Below, one piece after another: positions 1-8,140 of a DNA stretch of 64,000 nucleotides. Numbering within the stretch: the first letter of the stretch is position 1; the number at the start of each line of letters is the position of its first letter. This DNA comes from Phytobacter ursingii (GTDB taxonomy: Bacteria; Pseudomonadota; Gammaproteobacteria; Enterobacterales; Enterobacteriaceae). The position numbers and the translations under genes were made by a program. Under the pieces are notes generated by a model. The model was not told the DNA's origin. It was given only the letters and a program-made list of their open reading frames with translations, and did no database searches. The stretch lies in NCBI GenBank assembly GCA_901456055.1, contig CABDWT010000017.1, positions 62,001-126,000 on the forward strand. The letters are read 5' to 3'.

Positions 1-1
1 T

Positions 2-250
2 GGCCCGGTGCTGGGTTTGCCCGTCGTGGAGGAAAAATGTCTGGCGTGGATGGAATGTCGCCTGTTACCGCCGACAGCGGCGCAGGAAAAATATGACACC
101 CTGTTTGGCGAGGTGGTTTCTGCGGCCGCGGATGAACGCGCCTTTAGTAACGGTCACTGGCAGTTTGATGATGATCTGTTGAATACCATCCACCATCTGG
201 GCGGCGGTAATTTCGTCACCAGCGGCAAGTTGATAAACGTACCGGGTTGA
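2..250 (+). CDS. yddH: flavin reductase-like protein, C-terminal part (YddH-like)
   Basis: The gene enters from outside the window and only its last 82 codons are present. The reading frame is open from base 2, starting with GPVLGLPVVEEK, so the first GTG or ATG seen here is not the true start. The sequence looks like the end of a DIM6/NtaB-type flavin reductase domain, which binds FMN in a split beta-barrel. In E. coli the flavin reductase-like gene yddH lies beside pptA, and pptA is the next gene here, convergent with it. The identification rests on that context and on general resemblance. The N-terminal FMN-binding part cannot be examined. Confidence 0.6.
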   Translation, partial: GPVLGLPVVEEKCLAWMECRLLPPTAAQEKYDTLFGEVVSAAADERAFSNGHWQFDDDLLNTIHHLGGGNFVTSGKLINVPG

Positions 251-269
251 CCCGAAAATCGCCCCGCTA

Positions 270-309
270 AGCTAGCGCTTGCGGGAATAATTCCCGGCCG
301 CGGCTAGCT
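270..309. terminator. nested palindrome downstream of the flavin reductase-like gene
   Basis: An inner perfect hairpin (CGGGAA, loop TAA, TTCCCG) at 282-296 sits inside an outer pair AGCTAGC/GCTAGCT. It begins 20 bp after the stop codon. There is no run of T, so it may be an mRNA-end stabilising structure or a protein site instead of a classical intrinsic terminator. Confidence 0.45.
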
Positions 310-359
310 GCACACTCTGCGCTAATGGGGTGTAAAAATGTCGCTGCGGTTGCCGGTCA

Positions 360-472
360 GCCGTCAACGCCTCATCGATTTTCAGCCGGACCCTGTTTTA
401 TTCTCATTACGCGGTGTTATCGCTGTAAAACATACTATGACCGGGGATTTCTCAGCCTTCCGGGAGAAAGCG
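360..472 (+). repeat. dispersed intergenic repeat, copy A (partial)
   Basis: About 110 bp match the reverse complement of 13244-13366 at roughly 80-85 percent by eye. The shared block starts near CGCCTCATCGATTTTCAGCC and ends in a GGGGATTTCTCAGCC palindrome. Copy A lacks a 15-bp stretch present in the other copy. The internal hairpin region of the other copy is not recognisable here, so this looks like a truncated copy. A reading frame (RQRLIDFQPDPV...GVIAVK) is open in both copies, but I treat that as a by-product of the repeat and not as a gene. Confidence 0.7.
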
Positions 473-517
473 GGAGTGAGGGGAAAAAGCCAGTGCAGAC
501 ATTTCCCCTGCAGCCTG

Positions 518-748
518 TCACATCTGATAACCCGGCTTCTTAATCAGCCGCGCCATCTGTGGTGCGATTTCCGTATCCCATACTTCGCCTTTCCACGCGT
601 CCGGGTCTATCTGTGTTAACGCGACGCTGACTGAACTGTCTTTGCTGCCTAAATGGCGAACAATGACGTCGGCGATATCGGCAGCCAATGCGGTTTTTTG
701 CTCATCGTTCAGGTCACGGGGGAAACATTTGATATCAATGTGTGGCAT
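518..748 (-). CDS. pptA: tautomerase PptA (4-oxalocrotonate tautomerase family)
   Basis: This 76-residue protein starts [13 protein letters not shown] and closely resembles E. coli PptA (YdcE, 77 residues). In this family removal of Met1 exposes Pro1, which acts as the general base in keto-enol tautomerisation. The Pro is present directly after the start Met, which fixes the start. The cellular substrate is unknown; phenylpyruvate-type enols are used in vitro by the family. The protein is cytoplasmic and the family forms small oligomers. A good ribosome site (AAGGAG) precedes the ATG. Confidence 0.93.
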   Translation of the reverse strand: MPHIDIKCFPRDLNDEQKTALAADIADVIVRHLGSKDSSVSVALTQIDPDAWKGEVWDTEIAPQMARLIKKPGYQM

Positions 749-803
749 GGTGTGCTCCTTGTTATGGGCCTATCAACCTACCACACTGAAAAAGCGCCGG
801 TTA

Positions 804-1421
804 TCAAATAATGTCGTTATGGTGTAAAACAGGCTGGAGCTTCGCAACGGCGCAAACCGCGTCGGCAATTGCGGCGATGTTCGGCGTATTCTCCTTAAAC
901 CAGCCGTGCCGCGGCCCCCAGGTTCTTATCACACAGATATAGATATCCAACAAGGTCAGCTGTTCGCCAAATGCATAAGGCGCGGCTTTGAGTTGCTGAT
1001 CAAACCAGATATACAGTGATTTTCGATAGGCCACACAGTGCTCCCGCAACTGATCCGCAGCATCGGGCACGAACCGTTCGGGATAGTCAGCATAGGTGAA
1101 TGTCGGGTAAACATTGGCCACCAGCCAGACCAACAGTCGCCAGAACTGATTGCGCTCAGGTGTACCGGGCGCAGGAGCAAGGTGCGGGTGTTTATCAAGA
1201 ATCATCAAGGCGATGGCCGCCGACTCGGTCAGGATACTGCCATCGTCAAGTTGCAGCGTTGGCACCTGACACAAGGGGTTGAGTTTCAGCAATTTTTCCT
1301 GGTTGTGCCCTGGCGAATCAAAACCGTCAATATTCTCGAACTGATACGGGATGTCTGCCAGTGTCAACATCAGTTCACTGATGGCTGAACCCCAGCCGGG
1401 TGCGCCGTAAACGGTGATCAT
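804..1421 (-). CDS. yncG: glutathione S-transferase family protein YncG
   Basis: The 205-residue protein has the length and sequence of E. coli YncG. An N-terminal thioredoxin-like glutathione-binding domain (about residues 1-80) contains NPLCQVPTL and the DGSILTESAAIALMILD segment, typical of GST G-sites. A helical C-terminal domain follows (about 90-200). GST family members conjugate or reduce with glutathione; the substrate of YncG is not known. A strong ribosome site (AAAGGAGG) lies just before the ATG. It is the last gene of a co-directional run with the P-loop gene and the LacI-type regulator upstream, 32 bp from the former. Confidence 0.9.
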   Translation of the reverse strand: MITVYGAPGWGSAISELMLTLADIPYQFENIDGFDSPGHNQEKLLKLNPLCQVPTLQLDDGSILTESAAIALMILDKHPHLAPAPGTPERNQFWRLLVWLVANVYPTFTYADYPERFVPDAADQLREHCVAYRKSLYIWFDQQLKAAPYAFGEQLTLLDIYICVIRTWGPRHGWFKENTPNIAAIADAVCAVAKLQPVLHHNDII

Positions 1422-1453
1422 ATGACCTCCTTTCTTGCGAGTGAGTAGTAAGT

Positions 1454-1984
1454 CTACGTCAAACTGGCAATAAGGCTATCGACCTGCTTCGGGTGAGTGA
1501 GACGCACAAAGCGAATATGTTGATATTGCGGATTCGCCATATCCGCGGCGTAGCGTACCCGGTTATTACGCCAGGTTTTGAGTGTCCAGATAATGATCGA
1601 GTCGCGGCTAAAAAAAGCACGGCGGAAACTTTCCGTATTACCGGTACCGGGCCAAAGCTCTTTTCCATGCCAGGCTCGGCGAACCACCCGCAGAACCGCC
1701 TGGCGCAGCGTGCGCCAGAAGCCGTAATCCAGCCAGATAACCAGATCAACATCCCGCCATTTGATCGGGCGGGATCGGTTATAATTACCGTCCAGTACCC
1801 AGCCAGGCGTGGCATTTAACGTCTCTTCCAGTAATGCGTAAAAGTCCTCATCACTGCGCCCTTGCCACTCGGGCAACCAGTAAAGTCTGTCCATTTCGAT
1901 ATACGGCACATTAAGCTGCGCGGCCAGCCGCCGCGAAAGCGTGCTTTTACCGCTGCCGCTGGTGCCGATGACATTAATTTTCAT
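1454..1984 (-). CDS. P-loop kinase-like NTPase
   Basis: This 176-residue protein opens with MKINVIGTSGSGKSTLSRRLA, a perfect Walker A motif (GTSGSGKS, residues 7-14). Next comes a segment typical of adenylate/shikimate kinase-like proteins (YIEMDRLYWLPEWQGRSDEDF) and an arginine-rich middle region like the lid of small-molecule kinases. Databases often name such proteins after adenylate kinase or FlaR, but the substrate is unknown. The gene starts 4 bp after the stop of the LacI-family regulator, so the two are probably co-transcribed. No role in acid-sugar metabolism can be shown from sequence. Confidence 0.8.
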   Translation of the reverse strand: MKINVIGTSGSGKSTLSRRLAAQLNVPYIEMDRLYWLPEWQGRSDEDFYALLEETLNATPGWVLDGNYNRSRPIKWRDVDLVIWLDYGFWRTLRQAVLRVVRRAWHGKELWPGTGNTESFRRAFFSRDSIIIWTLKTWRNNRVRYAADMANPQYQHIRFVRLTHPKQVDSLIASLT

Positions 1985-1988
1985 ACCG

Positions 1989-3002
1989 TTACGCCGATTC
2001 CCTTTCTACAAAATGAAAACCAATATCCACAATCGTTTCTTCCTGGGGGAGCCCTTCAATACGGTCCGCCAGTAGCGTGGCGGCACGCTGACCGATAACC
2101 TGTCGGTCGACGCTGACCGTCGTGATGGAGGGATGGGTATCGGCGGCAAAATCGAGATCGCCAAAACCGATGACCGCCAGATCCTGCGGCACGCGCAATC
2201 CGCTGGCCTGCGCTTCGACCATCGCCCCCTGCGCAAGGGTATCCGAACTGCAGACAATCACATCGAAGCTGCCCTTATTCAGCAAATCACGAAGCCCCTG
2301 CCGTCCTGCGGCAAAACGCGCCGGAAGCGGGACATCTACTACGGCAGGATCGTGAATGTCATGGCGCGCCAGCGCCTCGCACAGCCCACTTTTACGCAGC
2401 GCCGCGCGATTATCCACCGTCCACAGCAAACCGGGGCGTTTATAGCCTTTCCGCAGCAAATAATCCGCCGTCGCCTCCCCCACTTTTTCATGGGAAAAAC
2501 CTACCAGCATATCCAGCGGTGTGGGGGTGAGATCCCAGATTTCCACCACCGGTACACTGGCATTGAGGATAACTCGCTTTAATTCCGTCGAATGGTGAAT
2601 CCCCGTCAGGACAATGCCGTCAGGACGACGCGACAAGATCGTGGCAACCAGCTCCGCTTCGGTTTGCTGGGCGTAACCCGCCACACACAGCAGCATGTGA
2701 TAACCGCGAACCGCCAGCTCATCGCTTATCGACTGAATGGTATCGACGAACATACTGTTATTAATTTGCGGCACCACAACGGCAATCATTTTACTGCGTC
2801 GGGATGCCAGCCCCCCCGCCAGCGCATTGGGGATATACCCGGTGGCTTTAACCGCCGCCAGCACTTTTTCCACCGTTTTAGGGCGCACCAACTGCGGCGT
2901 GTTCAACGCCCGGCTGACGGTCATGGAGGACAATCCCGCCGCGCGGGCGACATCGTCTAATGTAGGGGCGCGAGGCGGCGCAGGACGAGAGGTTTTCGAC
3001 AT
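1989..3002 (-). CDS. LacI-family transcriptional regulator of the talarate/galactarate genes
   Basis: The 337-residue protein has a LacI helix-turn-helix (TLDDVARAAGLSSMTVSRALN, about residues 14-34). A hinge helix follows (IPNALAGGLASRRS, about 57-70), then a periplasmic-binding-protein-like effector domain from MIAVVVPQINNSMF to the C terminus. It most resembles the GntR branch of LacI regulators. It is divergent from the acid-sugar dehydratase gene. Sites of the LacI/GntR type (ATGTTAGCGC...) lie in the shared intergenic region and before the transporter, so it is inferred to repress both and probably itself. The inducer is likely an aldarate or its breakdown product; this is inference. 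Confidence 0.88.
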   Translation of the reverse strand: MSKTSRPAPPRAPTLDDVARAAGLSSMTVSRALNTPQLVRPKTVEKVLAAVKATGYIPNALAGGLASRRSKMIAVVVPQINNSMFVDTIQSISDELAVRGYHMLLCVAGYAQQTEAELVATILSRRPDGIVLTGIHHSTELKRVILNASVPVVEIWDLTPTPLDMLVGFSHEKVGEATADYLLRKGYKRPGLLWTVDNRAALRKSGLCEALARHDIHDPAVVDVPLPARFAAGRQGLRDLLNKGSFDVIVCSSDTLAQGAMVEAQASGLRVPQDLAVIGFGDLDFAADTHPSITTVSVDRQVIGQRAATLLADRIEGLPQEETIVDIGFHFVERESA

Positions 3003-3125
3003 GTAAACTCACAACGGCTTGTTTTTGTGACAGGGATTATAAGCGATTTGTTAGCTTAATTCGCTTCTCTCTCATTATTTTAATCAGCTTTAAAATCAGT
3101 AGATTAAAAAAATAATCTCGCTTTA

Positions 3126-3141
3126 ATGTTAGCGATATCAT
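3126..3141. promoter_or_regulatory. probable LacI-type operator near the regulator promoter
   Basis: ATGTTAGCGATATCAT keeps the left half (ATGTTAGCG) of the two perfect copies at 3279 and 4864 and has a degenerate right half. It lies 124 bp before the regulator start, suggesting autoregulation. A weaker CRP-like sequence (TGTGATCGACTGTACA) lies at 3218-3233. Confidence 0.45.
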
Positions 3142-3278
3142 TTACACACAGACCATTCCATAAATGGTTTTGAATTGTGAGCCAGAACGAATAAAAGCCC
3201 ACAATGAAGTCTATTATTGTGATCGACTGTACATTTTGACGGCAAAATGCTGGCGATCCATCTTTAATCTAATTAAAA

Positions 3279-3294
3279 ATGTTAGCGCAAACAT
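3279..3294. promoter_or_regulatory. LacI-type operator before the talarate/galactarate dehydratase
   Basis: ATGTTAGCGCAAACAT is a near-palindrome of the GntR/LacI operator type, centred on GCGC. It lies exactly 40 bp before the dehydratase ATG. An identical 19-bp block (AAATGTTAGCGCAAACATT) lies exactly 40 bp before the ATG of the remnant at 4904. Identical sequence and spacing point to one repressor acting at both sites. Confidence 0.75.
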
Positions 3295-3318
3295 TATTAC
3301 CGTTCACAGGAGTTGATC

Positions 3319-4515
3319 ATGACCGTAAGTGCGAATTCCGCTGCCGTAACCTATGCCAAAGCGCAGGGTGTTAAAACAGCCGCCGAAACCGGCGACCGTA
3401 TCGAGTGGGTAAAACTCTCCCTCGCGTTCCTGCCGCTGGCAACCCCCGTCAGTGATGCGAAAGTGCTGACCGGTCGTCAGAAGCCGCTGACCGAAGTCGC
3501 CATTATCATCGCGGAAATTCGCAGCCGTGACGGTTTCGAAGGCGTCGGTTTTAGCTACTCCAAACGCGCCGGTGGCCAGGGCATCTATGCGCACGCCAAA
3601 GAAATTGCCGATAACCTGTTGGGCGAAGACCCGAACGACATCGACAAAATTTACAGCAAATTGCTGTGGGCCGGCGCATCCGTTGGCCGCAGCGGCATGG
3701 CCGTGCAGGCCATCTCCCCTATCGATATCGCGCTGTGGGATATGAAAGCGAAACGTGCAGGTCTGCCGCTGGCAAAACTGCTCGGCGCGCACCGTGACTC
3801 CGTGCAGTGCTACAACACCTCCGGCGGTTTCCTGCATACCCCGTTGGATCAGGTGCTGAAAAATGTGGTGATCTCCCGTGAAAACGGCATCGGGGGTATC
3901 AAGCTGAAAGTTGGCCAGCCGGACACCAAAGAAGATATCCGCCGTTTAACCGCCGTGCGTGAAGCGCTGGGCGACGATTTCCCGCTGATGGTTGACGCAA
4001 ACCAGCAGTGGGACCGCGAAACCGCCATTCGCATGGGCCGTAAAATGGAGCAGTTCAATCTGATCTGGATTGAAGAGCCGCTGGACGCCTACGATGTGGA
4101 AGGTCACGCCCAACTGGCGGCCGCGCTGGACACCCCCATCGCGACCGGAGAAATGCTGACCAGTTTCCGCGAGCACGAACAGCTTATTCTGGGTAATGCC
4201 AGCGACTTCGTTCAGCCGGATGCCCCGCGCGTTGGCGGTATCTCTCCGTTCCTGAAAATCATGGATCTGGCAGCGAAACATGGTCGTAAACTGGCCCCGC
4301 ACTTTGCCATGGAAGTACACCTGCACCTCTCTGCCGCTTATCCGCTGGAGCCATGGCTGGAGCACTTCGAATGGCTGAACCCGCTGTTTAACGAGCAGCT
4401 CGAACTGCGCAATGGCCGCATGTACGTTTCCGACCGCCATGGCCTGGGCTTCACCCTCAGTGAACAAGCGCGCGCCTGGACTCAGCTAAGCTGTGAATTT
4501 GGCAAACGCCCGTAA
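3319..4515 (+). CDS. L-talarate/galactarate dehydratase (enolase superfamily)
   Basis: The 398-residue protein is nearly identical in recall to Salmonella STM3697, the characterised L-talarate/galactarate dehydratase, and has the same length. It dehydrates L-talarate and galactarate to a 2-keto-3-deoxy acid and can epimerise them. The expected residues fall at the published positions: KLK at 195-197 with Lys197 as a base, Mg ligands Asp226, Glu252 and Glu278, and His328 in APHFAMEVH. The ATG at 3319 is preferred to a TTG six bases upstream because an AGGAG sits 6 bases before it. A LacI-type operator lies 40 bp upstream and a hairpin terminator follows, so it is probably transcribed alone. 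Confidence 0.95.
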   Translation: MTVSANSAAVTYAKAQGVKTAAETGDRIEWVKLSLAFLPLATPVSDAKVLTGRQKPLTEVAIIIAEIRSRDGFEGVGFSYSKRAGGQGIYAHAKEIADNLLGEDPNDIDKIYSKLLWAGASVGRSGMAVQAISPIDIALWDMKAKRAGLPLAKLLGAHRDSVQCYNTSGGFLHTPLDQVLKNVVISRENGIGGIKLKVGQPDTKEDIRRLTAVREALGDDFPLMVDANQQWDRETAIRMGRKMEQFNLIWIEEPLDAYDVEGHAQLAAALDTPIATGEMLTSFREHEQLILGNASDFVQPDAPRVGGISPFLKIMDLAAKHGRKLAPHFAMEVHLHLSAAYPLEPWLEHFEWLNPLFNEQLELRNGRMYVSDRHGLGFTLSEQARAWTQLSCEFGKRP

Positions 4516-4521
4516 CAGATA

Positions 4522-4550
4522 ATAAAGACGGGAGATATTTCCGTCTTTAT
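4522..4550 (+). terminator. intrinsic terminator of the dehydratase gene
   Basis: The stem AAAGACGG/CCGTCTTT is followed by ATTT, seven bases after the dehydratase stop. The stretch from here to 4863 contains no gene I can support; an open frame across it has no recognisable protein character and runs into the next operator. Confidence 0.75.
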
Positions 4551-4863
4551 TTCAGTACGAAAACTGACATATTTATGCCACGCTGTTTCGCATATTCGTG
4601 TACTCCCGACGGAGCAGCGTTTTTTATTTATCGCCTACGCAACATAAATAACTCGCCACAGTCACAGGTTGCTTCTGTTTCCTGGCATTATCCCTGCCCG
4701 CCCATTTTTAATATATTTATTGCGCTCATCTATTACCCTAAAAAACAGCTATCGATTAAGCATTTTTCATTTCACCCCCTGATAATGCGATTGCAGAATA
4801 TATGTGATCCTGAGGGCACATTTATACATTTATTATGGATCCTTCCTGGGTATTTTTATATAA

Positions 4864-4879
4864 ATGTTAGCGCAAACAT
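4864..4879. promoter_or_regulatory. LacI-type operator before the dehydratase remnant and MFS gene
   Basis: This is the same ATGTTAGCGCAAACAT as at 3279, with three extra identical flanking bases, and the same 40-bp spacing to an ATG. It probably controls the transporter gene 228 bp downstream. Confidence 0.72.
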
Positions 4880-4903
4880 TCATGACAAAAAAAGGAGTGT
4901 TCC

Positions 4904-5032
4904 ATGACTTTAAGTGCCCGTACTGGCGCGCCCTCTTATGCCGAGAAACAACGTACCCGCTATGCCACAGCAACAGAGATCTGTCGTTGGCTGACCTGCT
5001 TGCCCGCGCGGTCAATGCCACGGAGTAAATAG
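4904..5032 (+). pseudogene. remnant of a second dehydratase-like gene
   Basis: A good ribosome site (AAAGGAG) and ATG open a 42-codon frame beginning MTLSARTGAPSYAEKQ. It parallels the start of the intact dehydratase (MTVSANSAAVTYAKAQ) and then diverges and stops at TAG. Another frame from about 4979 runs up to the transporter start and is interrupted only by TAA at 5026, which suggests decayed coding DNA. I read the segment as a paralogous dehydratase gene that lost nearly all of its body by deletion while keeping operator, leader and start. A short functional leader peptide is an alternative. Confidence 0.6.
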
Positions 5033-5091
5033 CCGACGGGGCCGTTCCCGTTTATTACACACGTCGGGGTGATAACCTCGTCGAGGAATCG

Positions 5092-6405
5092 ATGATGAGT
5101 AATGTTATTAAGCGCACCAGCGTGCGCCACGGTATTCTTATTTTCTTATTTCTGGCTACGGTATTTAACTATGCTGACCGCGCGACCCTTTCAGTGGTCG
5201 CCCCTATTATGAGTAAAGAATTAGGCTTTGACCCGGAAGCGCTCGGGCTGGCCTTTTCTGCTTTTGGTATTTCGTATGTGATCATGCAAATTCCCGGCGG
5301 ATGGCTGCTGGATAAATATGGCTCGCGCCTGGTTTATGGCTGCGCGTTAATTGGCTGGTCAATCGTCACTATGTTTCAGGGGTCGATTTATCTTTTCGCC
5401 AGTCCGTTAATTGTATTGGTTATTTTACGTCTGTTGATGGGGGCGATTGAAGCACCGGCCTTTCCGGCGAACAGCCGTCTGAGTGTACAGTGGTTCCCCA
5501 ATAAAGAGCGCGGTTTCGTGACGGCGGTGTATCAGGCGGCGCAGTACATTTCGCTGGGGATTGTCACGCCGCTAATGACGCTTATCCTCCACAACATGAG
5601 TTGGCACTATGTGTTCTATTACATCGGGGCTATCGGCGTGGTGCTGGGGATTGTCTGGCTGGCAAAAATTCGTGATCCGATACAGCACAAGAAAATCAAC
5701 CAGCAGGAACTGGATTATATCCGCGAAGGCGGCGGTGAACCGGAGCTGGGTAATACGCAGAAATCGGAGAAGATTTCTCTCGCCCAGATCAAAAGCGTTT
5801 GTGTCAATCGCATGATGATTGGCGTCTATATTGGCCAGTTCTGCGTCACCTCCATCACCTGGTTCTTCCTGACCTGGTTCCCGACCTATTTATATCAGGC
5901 AAAAGGCATGTCGATTCTCAAAGTCGGGTTTATTGCCAGTATTCCGGCGATCGCCGGGTTTATTGGCGGCCTGATGGGCGGCGTGTTTTCTGACTGGTTA
6001 TTAAAACGCGGTTACAGCCTGACCACCGCGCGCAAATTCCCGGTTATCTGCGGCATGCTGCTCTCTTGCGTGATTGTGGTCGCCAACTATACCCGTTCAG
6101 AAGTGGTGGTCATCGCCGCCATGAGCCTGGCTTTCTTCGCCAAAGGCTTCGGGAATTTAGGCTGGTGCGTACTGAGCGATACCTCGCCAAAAGAAGTGCT
6201 GGGCATCGCAGGTGGCGTCTTTAATATGTGCGGCAACCTGGCCAGTATTATCACACCGCTGGTCATTGGGGTAATTCTCTCCAGTACTCTGTCGTTTGAT
6301 TACGCCATATTGTATGTCGGTTCAATGGGCTTAATTGGCCTGTGCTCTTACCTGTTTATCGTCGGTTCACTGGAGCGTATTCAGCTTACGCCTTCGGCCG
6401 CCTGA
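5092..6405 (+). CDS. MFS transporter, aldarate type (anion:cation symporter family)
   Basis: The 437-residue, 12-helix protein starts MMSNVIKRTSVRHGILIFLFL. It carries the family hallmark FNYADRATLSVVAPIMSKELG in helix 1 and the MFS loop DKYGSRLVYG between helices 2 and 3. The pattern matches the anion:cation symporter family that includes GudP, GarP and related sugar-acid importers. It lies downstream of an operator identical to that of the dehydratase, so uptake of talarate, galactarate or a related acid is inferred. GAGGAA precedes the tandem ATG ATG; either Met could be used. It ends convergent to the ABC ATPase gene. Confidence 0.88.
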   Translation: MMSNVIKRTSVRHGILIFLFLATVFNYADRATLSVVAPIMSKELGFDPEALGLAFSAFGISYVIMQIPGGWLLDKYGSRLVYGCALIGWSIVTMFQGSIYLFASPLIVLVILRLLMGAIEAPAFPANSRLSVQWFPNKERGFVTAVYQAAQYISLGIVTPLMTLILHNMSWHYVFYYIGAIGVVLGIVWLAKIRDPIQHKKINQQELDYIREGGGEPELGNTQKSEKISLAQIKSVCVNRMMIGVYIGQFCVTSITWFFLTWFPTYLYQAKGMSILKVGFIASIPAIAGFIGGLMGGVFSDWLLKRGYSLTTARKFPVICGMLLSCVIVVANYTRSEVVVIAAMSLAFFAKGFGNLGWCVLSDTSPKEVLGIAGGVFNMCGNLASIITPLVIGVILSSTLSFDYAILYVGSMGLIGLCSYLFIVGSLERIQLTPSAA

Positions 6406-6415
6406 GGATAACCGT

Positions 6416-6444
6416 ACGCTGCTCCGCCAGTTGCGAAGCAGCGT
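6416..6444. terminator. bidirectional hairpin between convergent genes
   Basis: ACGCTGCT pairs with AGCAGCGT (6437-6444) between the stops of the MFS gene and the ABC ATPase gene. No strong T run is present, so the efficiency is uncertain. Confidence 0.45.
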
Positions 6445-6450
6445 GTGCTC

Positions 6451-7224
6451 TCACAACACCTTCGATAAAAACTGTCGTGTCCTTGGGTGTTGCGGATGGT
6501 TGAGCACACTGTCGCTGTCGCCCTGCTCCACAATTTTACCCTCCACCATAAACACCACCTGATCCGCCACCTCCCGGGCAAAACCGATTTCGTGCGTAAC
6601 CACCACCAGCGTGGTACCGGAACGGGCCAGTTTTTTGATGACATCGAGCACTTCGCCCACCAGTTCCGGATCCAGCGCGGAGGTCGGTTCATCAAACAAG
6701 ATTACCCGAGGGCGTAGCGCCAGCGCGCGGGCAATGGCAATGCGCTGTTGCTGCCCACCGGAAAGATGACGTGACCAGGCATCCGCCTTGTTGCGTAGCC
6801 CCACCACATCCAGCAACTGATAGGCCTGCTCGATGGCCTCTTTGCGGCTGAGTTGCTGATGGGCGATCGGCGCTTCTATCAGATTTTCCAGTACCGTGAG
6901 GTGCGGGAAGAGATTGAAGTTCTGGAATACATAGCCCACGTTAACCCGCTGGCGCAGGATCTCGCGCTCTTTCAATTCATAGAGCTTATCCCCTTTGCGG
7001 CGATAGCCAATATAGTCGCCGTCAATCTGGATAAAACCTTCATCAACACGCTCCAGATGGTTAATGGTGCGCAAAAGCGTCGATTTACCGGAACCGGAAG
7101 GGCCGAGGATCACCGTCACGGTGCCCGGCGGGATCTCAAGTGACACATTGTCCAGCGCTTTATGGCGACCAAAGTACTTGCTGACGCCGGTAATCGAAAT
7201 ATGACCATTAAGAGAGGCTGGCAT
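6451..7224 (-). CDS. polar amino acid ABC transporter, ATP-binding subunit
   Basis: The 257-residue ATPase has Walker A GPSGSGKST (about residues 41-49), ABC signature LSGGQQQR, Walker B VILFDEP and the switch His in VVVTHE. It belongs to the HisP/GlnQ class that imports polar amino acids. It overlaps the permease gene by 17 bp and is the last of seven co-directional genes. Its position matches yxeO in the Bacillus yxeKLMNOP operon, so the transported compound is probably an S-modified cysteine; that substrate is inference. Confidence 0.92.
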   Translation of the reverse strand: MPASLNGHISITGVSKYFGRHKALDNVSLEIPPGTVTVILGPSGSGKSTLLRTINHLERVDEGFIQIDGDYIGYRRKGDKLYELKEREILRQRVNVGYVFQNFNLFPHLTVLENLIEAPIAHQQLSRKEAIEQAYQLLDVVGLRNKADAWSRHLSGGQQQRIAIARALALRPRVILFDEPTSALDPELVGEVLDVIKKLARSGTTLVVVTHEIGFAREVADQVVFMVEGKIVEQGDSDSVLNHPQHPRTRQFLSKVL

Positions 7225-8131
7225 GAATCGGCTCCTGTGGTTGCGCGGCGCGAGCCGGTGTCGTTGCCCGCACCCGACGAGAATTAACGGCGGATCGACG
7301 TTCGCTTCGGGCCAGCCAGCGCTCCACCATGTATTGAATAACCGACAGAACGCTGGTGATCACCAGATACCACACGGCCCCCACCATCAGCAGCGGGATC
7401 ACCTCCTGGGTGCGGTTGTAGATCATCTGAATGGTATAAAACAGCTCCGGCATCGCCAGTACGTAGACCATCGCCGTTCCCTTGGCGAGGCTGATAATTT
7501 CATTAAAACCCGACGGCAAAATGGTCCGCAGCGCCTGGGGCAGAATAATGCGCAGAGTGCGTCGCCAGGCCGGCAATCCTAATGCAGCAGCGGCCTCATA
7601 CTGCCCGTGATCGACCCCTAAAAAACCGCCGCGAATGATTTCTGCCGTATAGGCGCTCTGCACCAGCGTCAGACCCACCACCGCCGTTGAAAATTGCCCC
7701 AGCACATTGACCGTTTCGTAATGCGCCCAGCTCAGTTGCGTAAACGGAATGCCAATCGTCAGCGTGTCGTAGAGATAAGAGAAATTATAAAGAATAATCA
7801 GCACCACAATCAGCGGTAGCGAGCGAAACAACCAGATATAACTCCACGCGAGGCTGCTCAATAGCCAGGAGCCTGATAAGCGCGCCAGCGCCAGCAGGCC
7901 GCCAAAAACAATACTTAATGCCGTACCGAGTAGTGTTAATAACAGCGTCTGACCCAGACCTTCCAGGATAACAGGATCAAAGAACCAGCGGGCAAAGACG
8001 CGCCACTCCCAGCGTGGGTTAAAGGCGACGGACTGGACCACAATCGCCAGTACAATCAACGCAATAACGGCGCCGACGATCCGCATTGGGTAGCGCGCCG
8101 GGACGACTTTGATAGACTCTGTTGTGTTCAT
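7208..8131 (-). CDS. polar amino acid ABC transporter, permease
   Basis: This 307-residue inner membrane permease has about five to six transmembrane helices. Its cytoplasmic loop EAAAALGLPAWRRTLRIILPQALRTILP (too long a motif to be chance) is the EAA coupling motif that contacts the ATPase, about residues 178-205. An Arg/Ala-rich tail extends beyond the last helix and overlaps the start of the ATPase gene. Only one permease gene is present, so the transporter probably uses a homodimer. It corresponds to YxeN-type permeases. Confidence 0.9.
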   Translation of the reverse strand: MNTTESIKVVPARYPMRIVGAVIALIVLAIVVQSVAFNPRWEWRVFARWFFDPVILEGLGQTLLLTLLGTALSIVFGGLLALARLSGSWLLSSLAWSYIWLFRSLPLIVVLIILYNFSYLYDTLTIGIPFTQLSWAHYETVNVLGQFSTAVVGLTLVQSAYTAEIIRGGFLGVDHGQYEAAAALGLPAWRRTLRIILPQALRTILPSGFNEIISLAKGTAMVYVLAMPELFYTIQMIYNRTQEVIPLLMVGAVWYLVITSVLSVIQYMVERWLARSERRSAVNSRRVRATTPARAAQPQEPIHASLS

Positions 8132-8140
8132 GCTTACCCC

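Noticed and set aside
4575-4907. Open frame of 110 codons between the dehydratase terminator and the remnant
   Set aside because: There is no ribosome site, the composition is erratic, and the frame runs through the LacI-type operator into the next start.
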